NCBI RefSeq assembly: GCF_008831285.2
Contig: NC_045148.1
Coordinates: 5,585,001-5,647,000, forward strand
Direction of reading: 5' to 3'
Origin: Nymphaea colorata
Lineage: Eukaryota > Streptophyta > Magnoliopsida > Nymphaeales > Nymphaeaceae
DNA length: 62,000 nt
Shown here: positions 46,612 through 59,830 of the stretch, in pieces
Layout of the letters: each line of letters opens with the position of its first letter
Numbering within the stretch: position 1 is the stretch's first letter
Notes under the pieces: generated by a model
What the model saw: the letters and a program-made list of their open reading frames with translations, nothing else
Databases searched by the model: none
What the model was told of the DNA's origin: nothing
Made by a program: the position numbers and the translations under genes

Positions 46612-47950
46612 ATGTTACATCATTCAGAAAATCTACCCCAAATCCTCATTTCCAGCCCATTCAATGGAGAAAATTATGTGGATTGGAGTGATGCTTTGCA
46701 TGCCAAAAATAAGGTTTTGTTGATAGGGTTTAACCTAATCTATTTTCTCCACGTTTACATCATGGAACAAGGAACAGATGCAATAACGTGGCATTATCCT
46801 AGATTTATAATTTCCTTAGCAAAGATGTTTCCAAGTGTGTTTTGTGTGCTTGTATTGCAACAGCCATATGGTCTGATTTGCATGAATGTTTCTCTTATAC
46901 TAATGGGTGTGTCTGTATATTACAAATGTAAAAGCCCATTGTAATAATAGTACGTGATATACATCACATCTTATTTCACTAAAATAAAAATATTATGAGA
47001 TGAATTGAGCAACCACTTATCTCCACCCATTCACTCATGTGGTGCATCAAGAGGACTTATCAATTATCAGAAACAAGAAAAACTTTTATTATTTTTTTAT
47101 TGGTCTAAGTGGATCTTATGCCAATATGAAAAGTCAAATCCTTCTTATAAACCCATTTCACCTAATAAATAAAGATTATAACTCTCTTATTCAAGAAGAA
47201 AAACAATGTTATGTTCACATTTCATCTACAATGAAAGGGAATATTGCTAAAAATATATGTCAAGACTAAAAGGCTTTTCATCCAACTCAAGATCCTAGGT
47301 ATAAACCTAAAGGCAGACCCAAGTGCAATCACTATGGCAAGTTAGGACATGTTTTAAATAAATGTTTTCACTTTCATGGCTTTCCTCTAAGTGCAACTGA
47401 CCTCATCTTGCCACCAATGCAAGGAAAGCCAAGAAAAGTGTGCCAGTAATACTATCATCCCATGTTTTTAATTCTTGTAGGTAAATCTGACCCAATGATA
47501 AACATGACAGGTAAGTCTCTCTCTTGTACTTCCATCTCTTATTTCTCCCATTTTGACACTAATACCTAGCTTTTAGTTATCAGCGCCACTGATCATATTT
47601 ATTTCATATATTCTACCATGATCAACCTTTGTAAATATGAAGGCACAAAGCCAATCACGTTATTAGATGGTTCCACACCTTGGTTACCCACGTTAGCCAA
47701 GTTATCTTGTCAACCAACTTCACCCTTCACAATGTATTGTTTTTTTCTTTCTTTCAAGCTCAACTTCATTTTATTTTCAAAGTTAACTAAAGTCCATTCA
47801 TGTAATGTTATCTTCACTTCTCATCTTTGCCAACTAGAGGACATAAAAACAAATGTATGATTGGAACTAGTGAATCATGTGCTAGACACTACATATTGCA
47901 ACATAATATGTCCAAAACTACATTGACAAGTCATGATTATACTTTCAATA

Positions 47951-48153
47951 CATGGACGGACCCAAGAATTTTTTCTTTGGAGGCAAATAGTCCAAACGTC
48001 AACTAAATAGATGTTTGAAAATTTTTACAAGGGCCAACAATGTTTTTTTAAATTACATGGTCAAAAGTGAAATCTTGAAAATTGTAACATATAAAAATTC
48101 ATTTCCAAAATCCCAAGAGGGCCATGGCCCCCTGCCCGTTGCCTCCACCCCTA
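47951..48153. mobile_element. hAT-type MITE inside Copia-3
   Basis: 203 bp with left end CATGGACGGACCCAAG and right end GCCTCCACCCCTA (inverse TAGGGGTGGAGGC), degraded forms of the CAGGGGCGGA terminus. Flanking 8-bp repeats are TTTCAATA (47943-47950) and TTTTAATA (48154-48161), 7 of 8 matching. It lies between the GAG-pre-integrase and integrase parts of Copia-3. Non-coding. Confidence 0.65.
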
Positions 48154-49581
48154 TTTTAATATATGGCTTTGGTGTTTAGGTCATCTAACTGAAGTCCATT
48201 CATGTTAAATGTGATTATGTGTCCCTTAGTAAAAAGGTGTCATCTATGTTTTCCCTCTAATGGAGGTCGGTGGTGAGATATTTTTAATTTAGTTCATTTT
48301 AATATTTAAGGAGGTTATTAAGTACATGAATTGCAAGTACTCATTTTTTCTTAATTGTTGTTGATGATAGTCGAACAAAATGGATATATTTGATGTGTTA
48401 TAAATATCAAATGTTCCAATCAAATTCTAGGGATGAAATGTATTGATTGCTGCCTACCTAATTAATAGAACTTCAACTCTACTTTCCATGAAAACTATAG
48501 TTCCGTACTTCACAAGGTATTATATGGTTGTCAAGTCAAATGTAGTCACTCATTGTCTTTGTTATACCAAAAACTCTCCCAAAAACAAATTGACCTGCAT
48601 GCAAGAAAATACTTGTTTCTTGGTTATCCTTTTGCACAGAAACGATATAAGGCTTTTTATTTTCAAAATATATCAATATTTGTTAGTGGAGATGTTCTCT
48701 TCTAGGAAAACTTTTTCCTTTCGAAGACCTAAAAAATTCACAATTATTTGCAATCATGGTACTTTTAAATCACATCCATGATAGTAGATGTGTTTATTCA
48801 CCTCTTGAAGAAACCTTTCTCATGTCAATGAAAACTTAAGGAAAAGTGACCATGGTGCCAATGGCAATATTGTTCAAGACCAAAATGATTCTGGCATAGT
48901 TTTGAGAAATCAGAATGGATCCAATCTCAGCTTGCGAACTAGTCTAATTATGAAAGTCATACCATGTTTCACAGTTTTCCATCGTTGTTATCATGCACCA
49001 CTCATCCTCTACTAACTATACTTTTCTTTGTTATCTCCTCACCATCACCACTTTATTGCTTTTACATATATGTTCATAAAGAACCGTGAGATCGTCATAT
49101 GAACATAATGGACAGGAGATGGATGGATGCTCTGCAAGCTGAGTTGAATGCATTAGAAATAGACAACACCTGGGCCTTGATCCCTTTACCACCTAGTAAG
49201 CATGCTATTGGATCTAAATAAATATATAAGGCCACATTCAAATCTAATGGCAGTACCAAGAGATACAAAGCATCTGATTACTGATTGTTCTTTCTTGTCA
49301 AAGGCAACCAATCATTATTATATGTGGATGATGTTTAACTGGGAACAAGAGTGACACCATTAAATTTTTGAAGAAGTTCCTCGATGCAAAGTTACATTTT
49401 AAGAATTTAGGAAAACCCAAGATTTCCCAACAATTGAACTAGTAACTAAAAAAGAGAAATATTTCTCAATAAAAGAAAATACACAAGATCTAGAACTCTT
49501 TGGTGCAATTAAACGGAATGACATCCCAATGGAGCAACATAAAAGTTTAATAATAAAGGAGAGCTATTCATAGATGATACC

Positions 49582-49910
49582 CTATGTTACATGGGTGCTT
49601 CTAAATGGCTGCTACACCACACTCGTGTTGATGCTGGTACTGGTGCTTTTCCGACACAACACATTTGGTTCGGTCAACCAAACATGGTCAAAATTGACCG
49701 CTTTAAATGTACACATAACTAAGTTATCTTTAACACAAAAGATTTATATATAAATATAAATGAATAAGGGTACTAAACAATTAAATAACTATGTAATAAA
49801 TGATATATATATATATATATATGCAAGCGCTGCACGCACACCTAAAACTTCTTGAAAATTTGCTGCATCTGCACCCACACCAGCACTCGCACCCTGCACT
49901 CAGTGACATA
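49582..49910. mobile_element. Short non-autonomous DNA transposon, family M9, copy 3
   Basis: 329 bp starting CTATGTTACATGGGTGC and ending GCACTCAGTGACATA. Flanking 9-bp repeats are GATGATACC (49573-49581) and GATGATCCC (49911-49919), 8 of 9 matching. It is inserted between the RT and RNase H parts of Copia-3. The right end is longer and better matched to the left end than in copies 1 and 2. Confidence 0.72.
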
Positions 49911-50591
49911 GATGATCCCATGTGTTGAAGGTTGGTGCCATGTCTTATATACTTAACCACATGACAGCTGGACAACACTAATATCAGCCTACATACTTTG
50001 CCATTCGTGCAAAAACTGTGGGAACACCATTGAATGGCTACTATCAAATTATTGAAATACTTGAACTAGGTAGGTTTTTCTTAGTAAAGGTAGGCAATCA
50101 ATCGAACTTAAGTGCTCCGCAGATTCAGACTGGGAAAATTATCCCCCATGACTAGAAGATCAACCACCAACTATGTACATTTCTTAGAGGCAACGTCATT
50201 TCATGGGAAACAAAGAAACAAAGTCATATCTCAAGCATTAGCAGAAAAGCGAGTATAGGGGCAACGTTAGTGGAACAAGGTAGGTAACATGGTTGAGATA
50301 TTTGTTTGATAGAGGGTGTCATCAATCTTCACCAACATAAATCTACTGCCATAAGTAAGCTTACTTCCCATCTCCATAAAACCGGTACATGAATGAACAA
50401 AGCATATTGAATGTGATTGTTATTTTGTCTGTGAAAAGATTGCTAGATGGATCCATCATCACAAAAGAAATCCCCAAAGCAAAGAATATTGTGCAATTAT
50501 ATTAACTAGTTAAAGCACAGGAAAATAAGATTTATACATCTCATTAACAAGTTGGGCTTCAAAAATCTAGAAACGCCAACCTGAAGGGGAG

Positions 50592-52612
50592 TCTAGAGAT
50601 AAAAAGGGGCAGACCACCTTCCATTAGCAGCCATAAACTTTCATTCATTTCATAAAGATGGTGTTATAGCCAAATTTTTTTTATCATTCTTGCTTGTATA
50701 TATTCAGATGTAAAACATCATTTGGACATAGAGAAACAAAACAACTTTCTTCTCCATCATTCTTTTTTATTTTGGAAAGGGGACTGCCAAAAGGTGAAGG
50801 ATCCAAAAGATGGTTCACACCCTGCGCACTCCAAAAAAGTAATGGGACAAATGATGATATAGCATAGGTTGGATGCATCTGGTGGGTCCAGTCATGGAAC
50901 AAGTTTTTTTTTTTTTATAAGAAAAAAACAAGTTGTAACATAGAAATCAGACTTCAAGTGAGTGGGAGGGAGCCCCCGGCCCAAGTTGGAGGCCGAAACG
51001 CCTTTTCCTGTCCTTCCACCCCACAAAAAAAAAAAAGAGAGAGAGAAAAAAACAACCCTCCAAACCTTTCTTCTGTTCTTAGGGTCCAAAGGTGCTTCAG
51101 TTCCAGAGTTGTTCTATTATACTCTCTTTAACTCAAGTGTTATGCATGCAACTATGCATGCAACCGTTCATGCCACTCAGCCTGATCAGCTATATTACGC
51201 CCCTTAAAGCACCTACAAATCAGGCTTGTTCCCGTGGAAATACAATAGAGTTGCTATTTGGGAAGGAAAATTCCTGCTGATTTAAACTCACAAAATACTA
51301 CTAATTTGATCTGATTGTCCCAGCTAGCTTTGCGTGGGCCATAAATTGGATGAACAATTAACTGCATAGTTCTCACGAAACTTGGTTCAGTAGAGGATGT
51401 TGTAATCTTTCCTCAGTCTTCCAATTTTCTTCATCTTCTCTTCTCATAGTCTTCTTCACATGAGGAGGTTAGTTGGGAGATCTGGACTCTCATTAGTTCC
51501 AGAGCGGGGGAGCGGAAGATATATATATATATATACTTTAGCCATAGCAGATAAGGACATGCCACCGAAACAAGCATGTTCAGCACCGTAAAAAATATTG
51601 GTAACAGTGATTTAACTTTAGCTGCGCCGGACAAATGGATATAAATTAACCAATCTGGGTTCTCTTTCACCAGCATTAATTTACTGCAGATTCCCGTGTA
51701 CCTAACTATCGGTCTCTTTTTTACACACACATACACAGACGCACTTATGTGTAACATTATTGCTGAGTATATAAAATAAGAACAAGTATTTTTTTTTCAA
51801 GCACCAATGTCACGAAAATATCACTGATATTTAGAAAATATCATTATCATTGCCACGAAAAAAAACCAGTCGCTTTTACTAGGGACAACAATTAAGTACC
51901 AGAACAACTTGAAAATACCGACAAAAACGAATATATGTTCCACGTACATTTTTGAAAAAAAAAGTGCATATAATATATTAAAGAAAATAAGTATTTGAAG
52001 TATCGTTAGAAACACTTGAACCGAAAAAACGAAGGTAGTAAACTTATTCTTTCATATATTTTTATGATGCCTTTTTCCTTTTAATATTTTTCTAAACATA
52101 TTTCCAAGAAAAATAAAATGTTAAAGCGCACACCGACGGAAAGGTATCATGGCTTGCAACAGATGCTTTGAAATATATATATGCCAGTTGGTAAAAACCA
52201 GGCCATTTGAGTAAGACATAAAAACCAGACTCAGCAGAATTAATTATTAATATTTTTTTGCAATCTAACCTTATAAAAAAGACATTAAGAGTGATTTTGT
52301 AGTAGAATAAATTATTAATATATTTTTTTTGCAACCTAATTTTATAGATATGATATTAAGAATGATTTGGTGAGAAACATATGTTAAGTTAATTGATTTC
52401 TTATTTAAAGAATGTTCTTTAATAACAAAAAAAGAACAGCTCTTATAATATCAAAATTTTGATAATATAAACACCAATTTTTTTTTTTACAAAAATGACC
52501 TGAAGTAAAGCACACTTTATATTAAATAGTGTTTATAAACACATGGAAAGGTACATATTTTTTATTAAAATATTTTTTAATATGAATTTAAGAGGTTAGC
52601 TTTTATCTTTTG
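50592..52612. other. Copia-3 3' flank and intergenic DNA, no gene recognised
   Basis: A 3' LTR of Copia-3 would start near 50592 but cannot be delimited without its partner. The rest is AT-rich, with A/T tracts and short TA repeats (51520-51534). Open frames on the minus strand (51431-51757, 51821-52015, 52092-52334) are AT-driven and lack domains. Confidence 0.4.
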
Positions 52613-52664
52613 CTCCATGTTCTGGTCACTACATATATATATATATAGTGACCAGAACATGGAG
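52613..52664. repeat. Perfect 18-bp inverted repeat around a TA core
   Basis: CTCCATGTTCTGGTCACT (52613-52630) is exactly inverted at 52647-52664, separated by 16 bp of alternating AT. The stem would extend further if the self-complementary AT core pairs too. Confidence 0.9.
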
Positions 52665-53321
52665 TAGCAGTATATGTGTGTGTGTGGATGGTGACTTTTG
52701 CTATTCAAAGTCACACATCTCACTTATAAGAGGCATTTGATCTCATGAAGGATGGCTACGAGAAAAGTAAGGAGAATGGCGTACTAAATAACAAAAAGTA
52801 CCCCTCTTTTTCTCCTTTTATATATATATATATATATACACACACATGGGGAGGGGATAACTTGGAAGTGCAAAGGGCAATGATGTATATTCACAATCAG
52901 CATAAAGTTTTACTATGCACAAAACTAACTAACGGTGCTTTTCTTTATCGAATTTAAGGGAACTCTACCAGTGAGGCCTTTCACCGTAACGCAATGAATA
53001 AGGCTCTCAATGAGTGGTTCGATTAGTTGGAAGCTCTGTCGCTGCTGATTCAAGAAATCATCCCCGTGAACGACATGTACAAAAAGGTCCAAGTGTAATA
53101 TTAAAAGTTTGGCAGCTTCTCTAGGGATCGATCGATGACCGGACCCCCTTACAAAAGGAAGAGCCAACCTTCATTACAGCCATGGAGGGTGTGAGGGCGA
53201 TGTGAGTTCACATGCATATCTACATCTAGAGAGAGGCAACTGGACCACCACGGCATGCCTGCCCATTTCCCTTTCTGTTGAGCCCACCATCACGATTAGA
53301 ACTTATCAGACAGATTGATTA
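52665..53321. other. Intergenic, no gene recognised
   Basis: Contains a (TA)n(CA)n tract at about 52818-52846. The open frames at 52745-52957 (+) and 52925-53167 (-) have no domain or splice context. Confidence 0.4.
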
Positions 53322-53473
53322 AAAGAGATTTTAAAAAACCAAAAAAACCTGTTATATTTTTTAAAATTTTTAAGTTGGCCTTCCTAGAAAATTTTGAAAA
53401 ATATACTTTAGCCCCTGAAAAATTTTTGAAAAAATATACGAATTAAAAAAAAAATATCCTCGCTCTGCCCTTG
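53322..53473. mobile_element. Probable hAT-like MITE remnant
   Basis: The right end CCTCGCTCTGCCCTTG is the inverse of CAAGGGCAGAGCGAGG, close to the CAGGGGCAGAGGC terminus at 32337. The interior has TTGAAAAATATACTTTAGCCCC words like 10515-10714. The left end is not recognisable. Possible duplications ATTGATTA (53314-53321) and ATTAATTA (53474-53481) match at 7 of 8 bases. Confidence 0.45.
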
Positions 53474-53481
53474 ATTAATTA

Positions 53482-56400
53482 AGTGATCGGGTTTGTTGTT
53501 GATCTGAAGGGCCAAAAGGGCATTGTCCTAGAACAGATCACGGGTGGGTTCAGGGCACAGCTAGCGTGGAGTCTTTGGAACATAGCTTGGGGACATCTCA
53601 TATTGTACGAAGAAGAAAATGGGGCAGTACATCTCCTATTCGATTCTTGTAGGCGCTACTCTTCATAGGAATGGAGAATTGAGCTTGAGTAGAGAAGCGA
53701 TCGTGAGCTATCTTACTCTCTTTTCTCTCTCCACTCACGCAAGGCTAGAGATGTAAATGAAGGGCTCATATTCGAAACGAGTTCAATCCAGATCATGTGT
53801 AACTGGATGTGGATTTTATTCTTTTGAAATCAAATTTGGGTTTGACTATCATAAGATCCAAGTAAATTTATCCATCGCCATATCCCTGGTCAGATAATAT
53901 TGGACTCGAGCGGTTTTGAACTTGAGACTATGAATTTGCATAACAGATCCGAATCCAACTAGTAATTGGATCTGAATTATGGATCCAGTATCCACTTGCA
54001 CCCTACTCGTGGCATAACCTGACGAAGAGGACAGCTTTGGAAAAGCAATCATCCAAGAACGTGGGGCATCATGGGGTTAGTTTTTCAGTAAATATTTAAT
54101 AATTAGGGCTGATATTTTAATATTAACAATTTCAACTGCACTAGTACTAAAGATTAAGGGTAAATGACAAGTTGAATTTACGCATCTGAACGGATCAGAG
54201 GGTCGACCAAACTCTTGAGTCCCTCCAGTGAGCAGCAAGCGTAGACTTAATTAATCTTCGGTTTCTCGTTTGATTTGATCTTTTCGTTTCTAAATTTGGT
54301 TTGGCTTGTAGTTACCAACTTACTAATTGAACATTTGTTTCGGCTTAAGTGCTTCTGTCATATCTGATACAATAAACAGCTAGCGGATCTGGTTAATTTA
54401 GAATTTCTGGTTTAATTCACATGATCAGAATGCAAAAGTAAATTTAGAACCTTATTATGAAGGTAAACATGCAAGAAAGATCCAGTGGATGATTAAAGTA
54501 AAGGCAACTAATTAATTTGAGTTTCCACATTTTCTTTGTGTTTCAATGGTGCAAGTTCCAACCAAACTTGGTTATAAAGAAAAAGGTCTAAAATGTCCTC
54601 TACTTTATAAAAAATTTCAAAAATACCATATTTCTCTTTTGGTGTACATTTGTTGTGTGCACCGTGGCGTGCACACGCAACTCAATCCCTCCCCTAATGC
54701 TATCTCCAATGTTTGACTCACATTAAATATACCTCCTTAAGGAGGCCAAAAGAGATAGAGACTAGAGAGAGAGAGAGGGATAGAGAGAGAAAGAAACTTC
54801 AATGTTGGGATCCCCTTTTCAAGTCAAGGAAGCTGATGCACAGTTGACTTGACTTGCAATTTGGGCCATACAGTGCTCAGTTCATATTCCCTCGAGTTGA
54901 CTTCATATCAACCCTAGAAACACAATTATGTAATCACCGAATTAACCTACCCAAAATGAGACCAACCCCACCATCAACAGCGCAAAAAATCTCTTCCATT
55001 CTCGTGGGTGTTATACTTGTATGTCTTAAGCGGTGGAACATGTTAAGTTGAAGGGTACACTGCTACCATTGCTCATGCTGATGCTGCCCAAGACCCTGAA
55101 TCCTTAGAGAATAGAAGGTCTTCAAACCTCTTTCTCAAACAATAGGTTGTTAACTTCATACTCACTTTGAATACGATAAAAAGGGAATCAATGGGTTTTA
55201 CACAGCAGCGGAAAAATGCAGTTGGATGGAGATTATGGACGTTTGACAAGCCACCTAAGCCATGTATAACCAAGTAGATTATGGGGCTGTTTGGCAAGTA
55301 ACAACATTGTTTGGCAACTAATTGGATGTTACAATAGTTGGCAAACTCGCTGGCTTGGCTCGGGTATTGCCCAAGTCAGCTCGAATTGCTAAAAAATCTG
55401 ATCACGAGTCAAAGTTGGCCCAACTTGCTCCTGACTTGTGGCCTAACTCAGCTTTGGCTTGTCCGAGTCAGCTGCATTGATTTAGATTATGGTTATTTTA
55501 AACTCAGCCAAATCGACGAATCAACTTGCTGACCTGATCCAAGTCACGGGTTTGCCAACCATGAATGTTACTAGTTCATGTGTCTGATAGGGGGTAAGAT
55601 AACTGCCTGTTTTCTAATGAATTATAATACTCCCGAAGTTTTTATGCCCTACCCATTTAATTTATTGAAAAGAAGATCAAGAAATCCAAAGGGGCTGCAG
55701 ATCTGTGCCTGGAATGTTTGTTACATGTGTTGAACAATAATAATTCTGTTTTGTTGGAAATGTCCATCTACTGGCCTAAGGAAGGTCCTTTTAAAATATC
55801 TTCAGAATGGACATTTATACTGATGTAAGTTCTATCGACATTAACATATTAGCTGATTGCTGCTCTCAGACATTCAAATTGGCTAGATCAGAATTTTTTT
55901 CAAAACGTTAAGGCTGGAAAATTAATATTTTTCGTTGGTTTAACTAGTAATGCAAATGTTTGTGGATAATTTTGTCGGATATTTGACCAAAAAGAGTGTG
56001 AATTTGAAGGATAATTGATTTGAAAAAAAAAATGCTCATAAAATAGTTTTCAATATAGTTGATATGTCCAATTTCATCTGGGTTTGGTGTCTAAAAATGA
56101 AAATGAGAGTGGAAATTGAATATTACATTTGGAGTCGCATTTAATTTTATTTCAGGCTTAAAGAGATGTTAATACAAATTCAAACGCCATCATTTATGCA
56201 AAAAGTAAGTACTTAAACTGAACATCTCACAAAAAATTAGGATTAGAAAAATACTATCCTTGTCATGAAGAGAATGTTGAATGTTTTTAATAGGTTAAAA
56301 AAAATTAAAATGTCGAAACAAAGTTTTGTTTTGAAAGAGTTTTTCTATATTATAACTCGACAAAAAATTCATTTGAAAAATAAGTATGATAAAAATCCAA

Positions 56401-57563
56401 ATTAAATGGCTTGGATCCGATTTATACTTGAATTCCTAAAGTGAGACAAGATTCTCCGATTTGTGGTTATTTTGGTTCAATTTAGTAGATAGTTATATCA
56501 CATGATCAGCTCATGGTCGACCTGTTAAAGAAAGACCGTAGCTTAATGTTAAATAATACCTTTTTCATAATTTAGCTTATTTTGTTTAGTCGGATTCAGA
56601 AATTAATATAACTTTCTATGCAACCTTCTATTTATTTAGTATTTAATATTTGCAACAATAAAAGTTAAAGTTTAAATGCTTTAAGGGGCATAATGCAATG
56701 TTTTGAGGTTTGAATCAAGTGGTCGTTGTTATGTTGCAGTGTGTACTTCTCATTTGAGCTATAAACGATAGCAAGTATGACACCCGAGTTGAATGATGTA
56801 TTGTAGGTCTACCCAAATACCAATGCAAGTTAGAACTTTAAATATGTAAGGCAATGACCTTAAGGGTTTTAGGCGAAGACGGTTTCTACTGCATAAACAT
56901 TAAAAAAATGTTAAAACCTCACTTGAGGGGACTAAGTTATTCAATCCCATTAAAGAACAGGAGTTTTTGAAAAATTGTTTTTTGAGAAAACTTGGTTGGC
57001 TGTGATCCTACCACTCTAAAAAAGCTACTTTGAAGGAAAAAAATTGTTTTGTCTTTAAAAATGTGTCTAAAAAAAATATGTTTAAGAGTGTCATCCAAAC
57101 ACTACCATAATAATATTATCAAATTGCGGATGTTGTCTAAGTTGGATCCTTTTCACAAAATTAATATAGAAAAATTACGAAACCAAGCCTGAACCTTTGT
57201 GAAATGATAAAGGCACACACATGCTTCGAAAAACTTCATGCAACACCCAGTTTCTTAATTGATTCAGACATCGACTTGGTTTTTGTCATTCCTTTAATGG
57301 TTCGGTTAAAAAACTCTAACATTTACTATTGTTGATCAGAAGGAATCTTTCTACTTTATTGAGATAATTAGTAAAGTCGCTTCCAATTCCAACGATATCG
57401 TTCTTCAATGAGCACGAGGGACCTCAAAGGGCAGGTTTTCACATTGTTGTCGTATCAGATCGCTCGGTTTGCTCACCGGCGTATCGGCTGATATTTATAG
57501 GGCCCGGTTTTCAATTTTTATTTTAAAAAGCAGTCAAAAATATTAAAAGAAATTTGAAATTTT
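53482..57563. other. Intergenic, no gene recognised
   Basis: AT-rich. It holds a purine patch (54755-54800) and a segment near 55500-55565 (CTGATCCAAGTCACGGGTTT and GCCAACCATG) that resembles 16815-16860, so a dispersed repeat. A MITE-like right end lies near 57088. The open frame at 53483-53668 has no recognisable domain. Confidence 0.45.
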
Positions 57564-57572
57564 GATCAAAAG

Positions 57573-57928
57573 CTATGTTACTAGAGTGCGGGGTGCGGGT
57601 GCTGGTGCCGGAGCGGCATACCTCAAAAAATTTAGATGCGGTGGTGAGGCGAGGTATTTTATTATTATAATTATTTTTAATTTATTATATATATATAACA
57701 GAATAAACATATATATTATTGTTACAATTTAGTTATTAATGCATACAACATAATTGAATAATTGTATTGTATAGGAAAATAAGAGAACAACATATATTAC
57801 ATAAGTAATTTAGCAACATGACATTCTAACTGGTCTCGAGTATGAGTCAGAGCATAACCCATGTCCAATGCGCACCCGACTCGAAGCGACTCGGGTGTGG
57901 CAATAAAATAGAAGAGTTTGGTGATTTA
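57573..57928. mobile_element. Short non-autonomous DNA transposon, family M9, copy 2
   Basis: 356 bp starting CTATGTTACTAGAGTGCGG and ending GTTTGGTGATTTA. It is flanked by the exact 9-bp repeat GATCAAAAG (57564-57572 and 57929-57937). It aligns along its whole length with 1492-1840, including GTATTTTATTATTAT, TAACAGAATAA, TTACAATTTAGTTATTAAT and GACATTCTAACTGG. Non-coding. The perfect duplication makes this the best-dated copy. Confidence 0.82.
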
Positions 57929-57937
57929 GATCAAAAG

Positions 57938-59490
57938 AGAAATGAATTAAGAGCAGAATTGGCTCTTATACTATAAGGGGGAGATGAGTTTTATGTGCAG
58001 ATTGATAAAAGCAGAGATTTCACGACCTGATACGAACACAATTGTAGATCGTTGGGACAAAGAGAAAGAAAGGGGGTGTCAACTCTCGCCCATGCATCTT
58101 TACAATTCAAAAAAATAGCAGACACAAAAATAGAACTAAGGACCCATTGTCAACGTATTCTTAGGCCATCCAAAATTGGTTGATAGCGTGGAGGTTTCCT
58201 CTTAACAAGTCGTCATTACATCAACTGAAAAAATTGTGATTAATTGTGTTTTCTTACATACGCATGTTACGTACAAACGGTCTACTTGCTCTTTTATTTT
58301 TTTGTTTTTTAGATAATGCATCAAAATAACGGCAGTTCGAAATTATTTTTAATAAAAAACCAAACGTTACCGTTAACAAAAAATATCTTAATTTAAAGAA
58401 TAGCCTTAACCAAATAATGTATCAATATAAACTTAAGAAATATATTTGTACAAACTTTTTCATTATAAAAATTAACATAGTTGCATATATCTTGTTGTAT
58501 TCTTTTCTAAATATATTTTTTACATGAATAGCCCCTATTTTGTTGAGCGTTATGAGCACTGAGCACTTACGAGGGGAAGGGGCACGAAATACAATTCCAG
58601 AAACAAAATGAAGGTGAATGGTTATTGTGACATGTAAGTGCATGTTATTGCTGTTGTCCAACAACATCATTGATGACGATTGGATTCTGCCGTCCAAGGT
58701 TTGGCCGAACTGTGACTCAACTTTTTCATATTCAACTTCACGGCCACCTCGCACGCTTCAAAGTCGGAGGGTTGGACAAGAGAAAAAACGGGTCCTTAAT
58801 TTAAGTCTCATGCACCGGACGGTAAAGTCCGATGGAGATTTTAAAATCAATTCTTTTAAATGGACTAAAATTCAATTTGAGGAGTTATAAAATTCAATTT
58901 GTGTATCCCACTTTCTTTTTTACCTGCCTAATACCAAACACCAATGTGGCTGTACCTGCAAATCCACGAATAACTGTAGAACAGGCATTCCTTTGCGCAG
59001 GTGGGATTTAATGAATAATGCCATATCTGGAAGCAAATCTCAACTCTTATGCAAATTTAACCAGCTTGGATCTGGCACAGCTAAATATGTGAGAAGAGTC
59101 TGGTCGAAATCGAATCAATTATTGCCAATATGACAAAAATCTCATTCCAAATCTGACTCCATTTGCATCCTATACACATCACCCACCAACAAATAATTGA
59201 CTGCACACGGCGCCCATCAGGGTGGGTGGTGGGGACTGGGCTTCATTGTATATGGTCAACAATCCATTCGCCTCATCATCGCTCTGATTCCACCTAAATT
59301 TGCGCAGAAATGAGCGCTGGGAGACATGTTCTTGGCCCTCAACTTGATTTGACTTCATTCTCTTAAATTTTCTTTTCAACGACATGATCACCATTTACTT
59401 AAGAGACTTAAAAAGAAAACAATCGATCATGTCAATGATAACAAACTAACGCCTAGTAAGTGTACACGAATCAGCCTTTTTCTTGGGCTT
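57938..59490. other. Intergenic, no gene recognised
   Basis: No domain, RNA gene or repeat is seen. The open frame at 58422-58754 (minus) is AT-driven. Confidence 0.45.
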
Positions 59491-59644
59491 TTGGCCGTCT
59501 TTTGGCCGCACCAGCAATGCAGATGCACTTGGATTGGAAAGGAAAGGATTAAAAGCAGAGTAGCAGAAAAAAAGGCTTCCCCATTTCACGATTGCCTTCT
59601 CTTATCTCAGGTCTGCAACCCAAATACATGCCCCCAACTCAGCT

Positions 59645-59830
59645 ATGAGAAAAAGTGCTCCAAATCTGAGAGACTCCATGTTTCGACTCGTTCTCTTGCT
59701 TCTTCCCATGTGGGCAGCCCTCAGAATTGCTTCCGCTGCACCCAAAGGCGAGTATCAATACTTGGTTCTGCTTCAGCGACTTTTGTGCTCTTTTTGTTTT
59801 TGGTGTACTCTGTGGCTCTCCAGTTTATAG
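59645..59830 (+). CDS. Possible first exon of a secreted protein
   Basis: An ATG at 59645 opens a frame whose first 30-odd residues look like a signal peptide: MFRLVLLLLPMWAALRIASA, then AAPKGEYQY. The upstream 150 bp are leader-like (CT-rich, no strong repeats). The frame ends at 59830 after a Cys/Leu-rich run that does not look like mature protein, so the true exon may end earlier, for example at AAAG|GCGAGT near 59746 (a GC donor) or a GT further on. I found no convincing second exon before 62000. It may equally be a chance frame. Confidence 0.25.
   Translation: MRKSAPNLRDSMFRLVLLLLPMWAALRIASAAPKGEYQYLVLLQRLLCSFCFWCTLWLSSL

Larger units (their letters stand above)
46612..50591 (+). pseudogene. 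Copia-3, heavily decayed gag-pol remnant
   Basis: A third Copia lineage with a 'Copia-like N-terminal' Gag start (LHHSENLPQILISSPFNGE). Further pieces in order: FIGLSGSYANMKSQILL (47100 region), the zinc knuckle CNHYGKLGHVLNKC near 47324 with the second Cys now Tyr, and protease VISATDHI near 47580 with DSG lost. GAG-pre-integrase FKLNFILFSKLTKVHSCNV and integrase FLIVVDDSRTKWIYLM near 48348 follow, then AAYLINRTS at about 48449. RT begins ELNALEIDNTWALIPLPPSK near 49140, LYVDDV lies near 49320, and RNase H LKCSADSDW lies near 50110. The end KHIECDCYFVCEKIARW is followed by a purine tract (GAAGGGGA, 50583-50590). The middle of integrase is deleted. Two later insertions interrupt it. Confidence 0.82.

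Noticed and set aside
53483-53668. 61-codon open frame with GQKGIVLEQITGG
   Set aside because: Short, isolated and without a recognisable family; not reported as a gene.
59645-59830. S-like RNase T2 first exon
   Set aside because: The signal peptide followed by a tyrosine-containing stretch is superficially similar, but the expected FxLxLQWP-type motif is not present.
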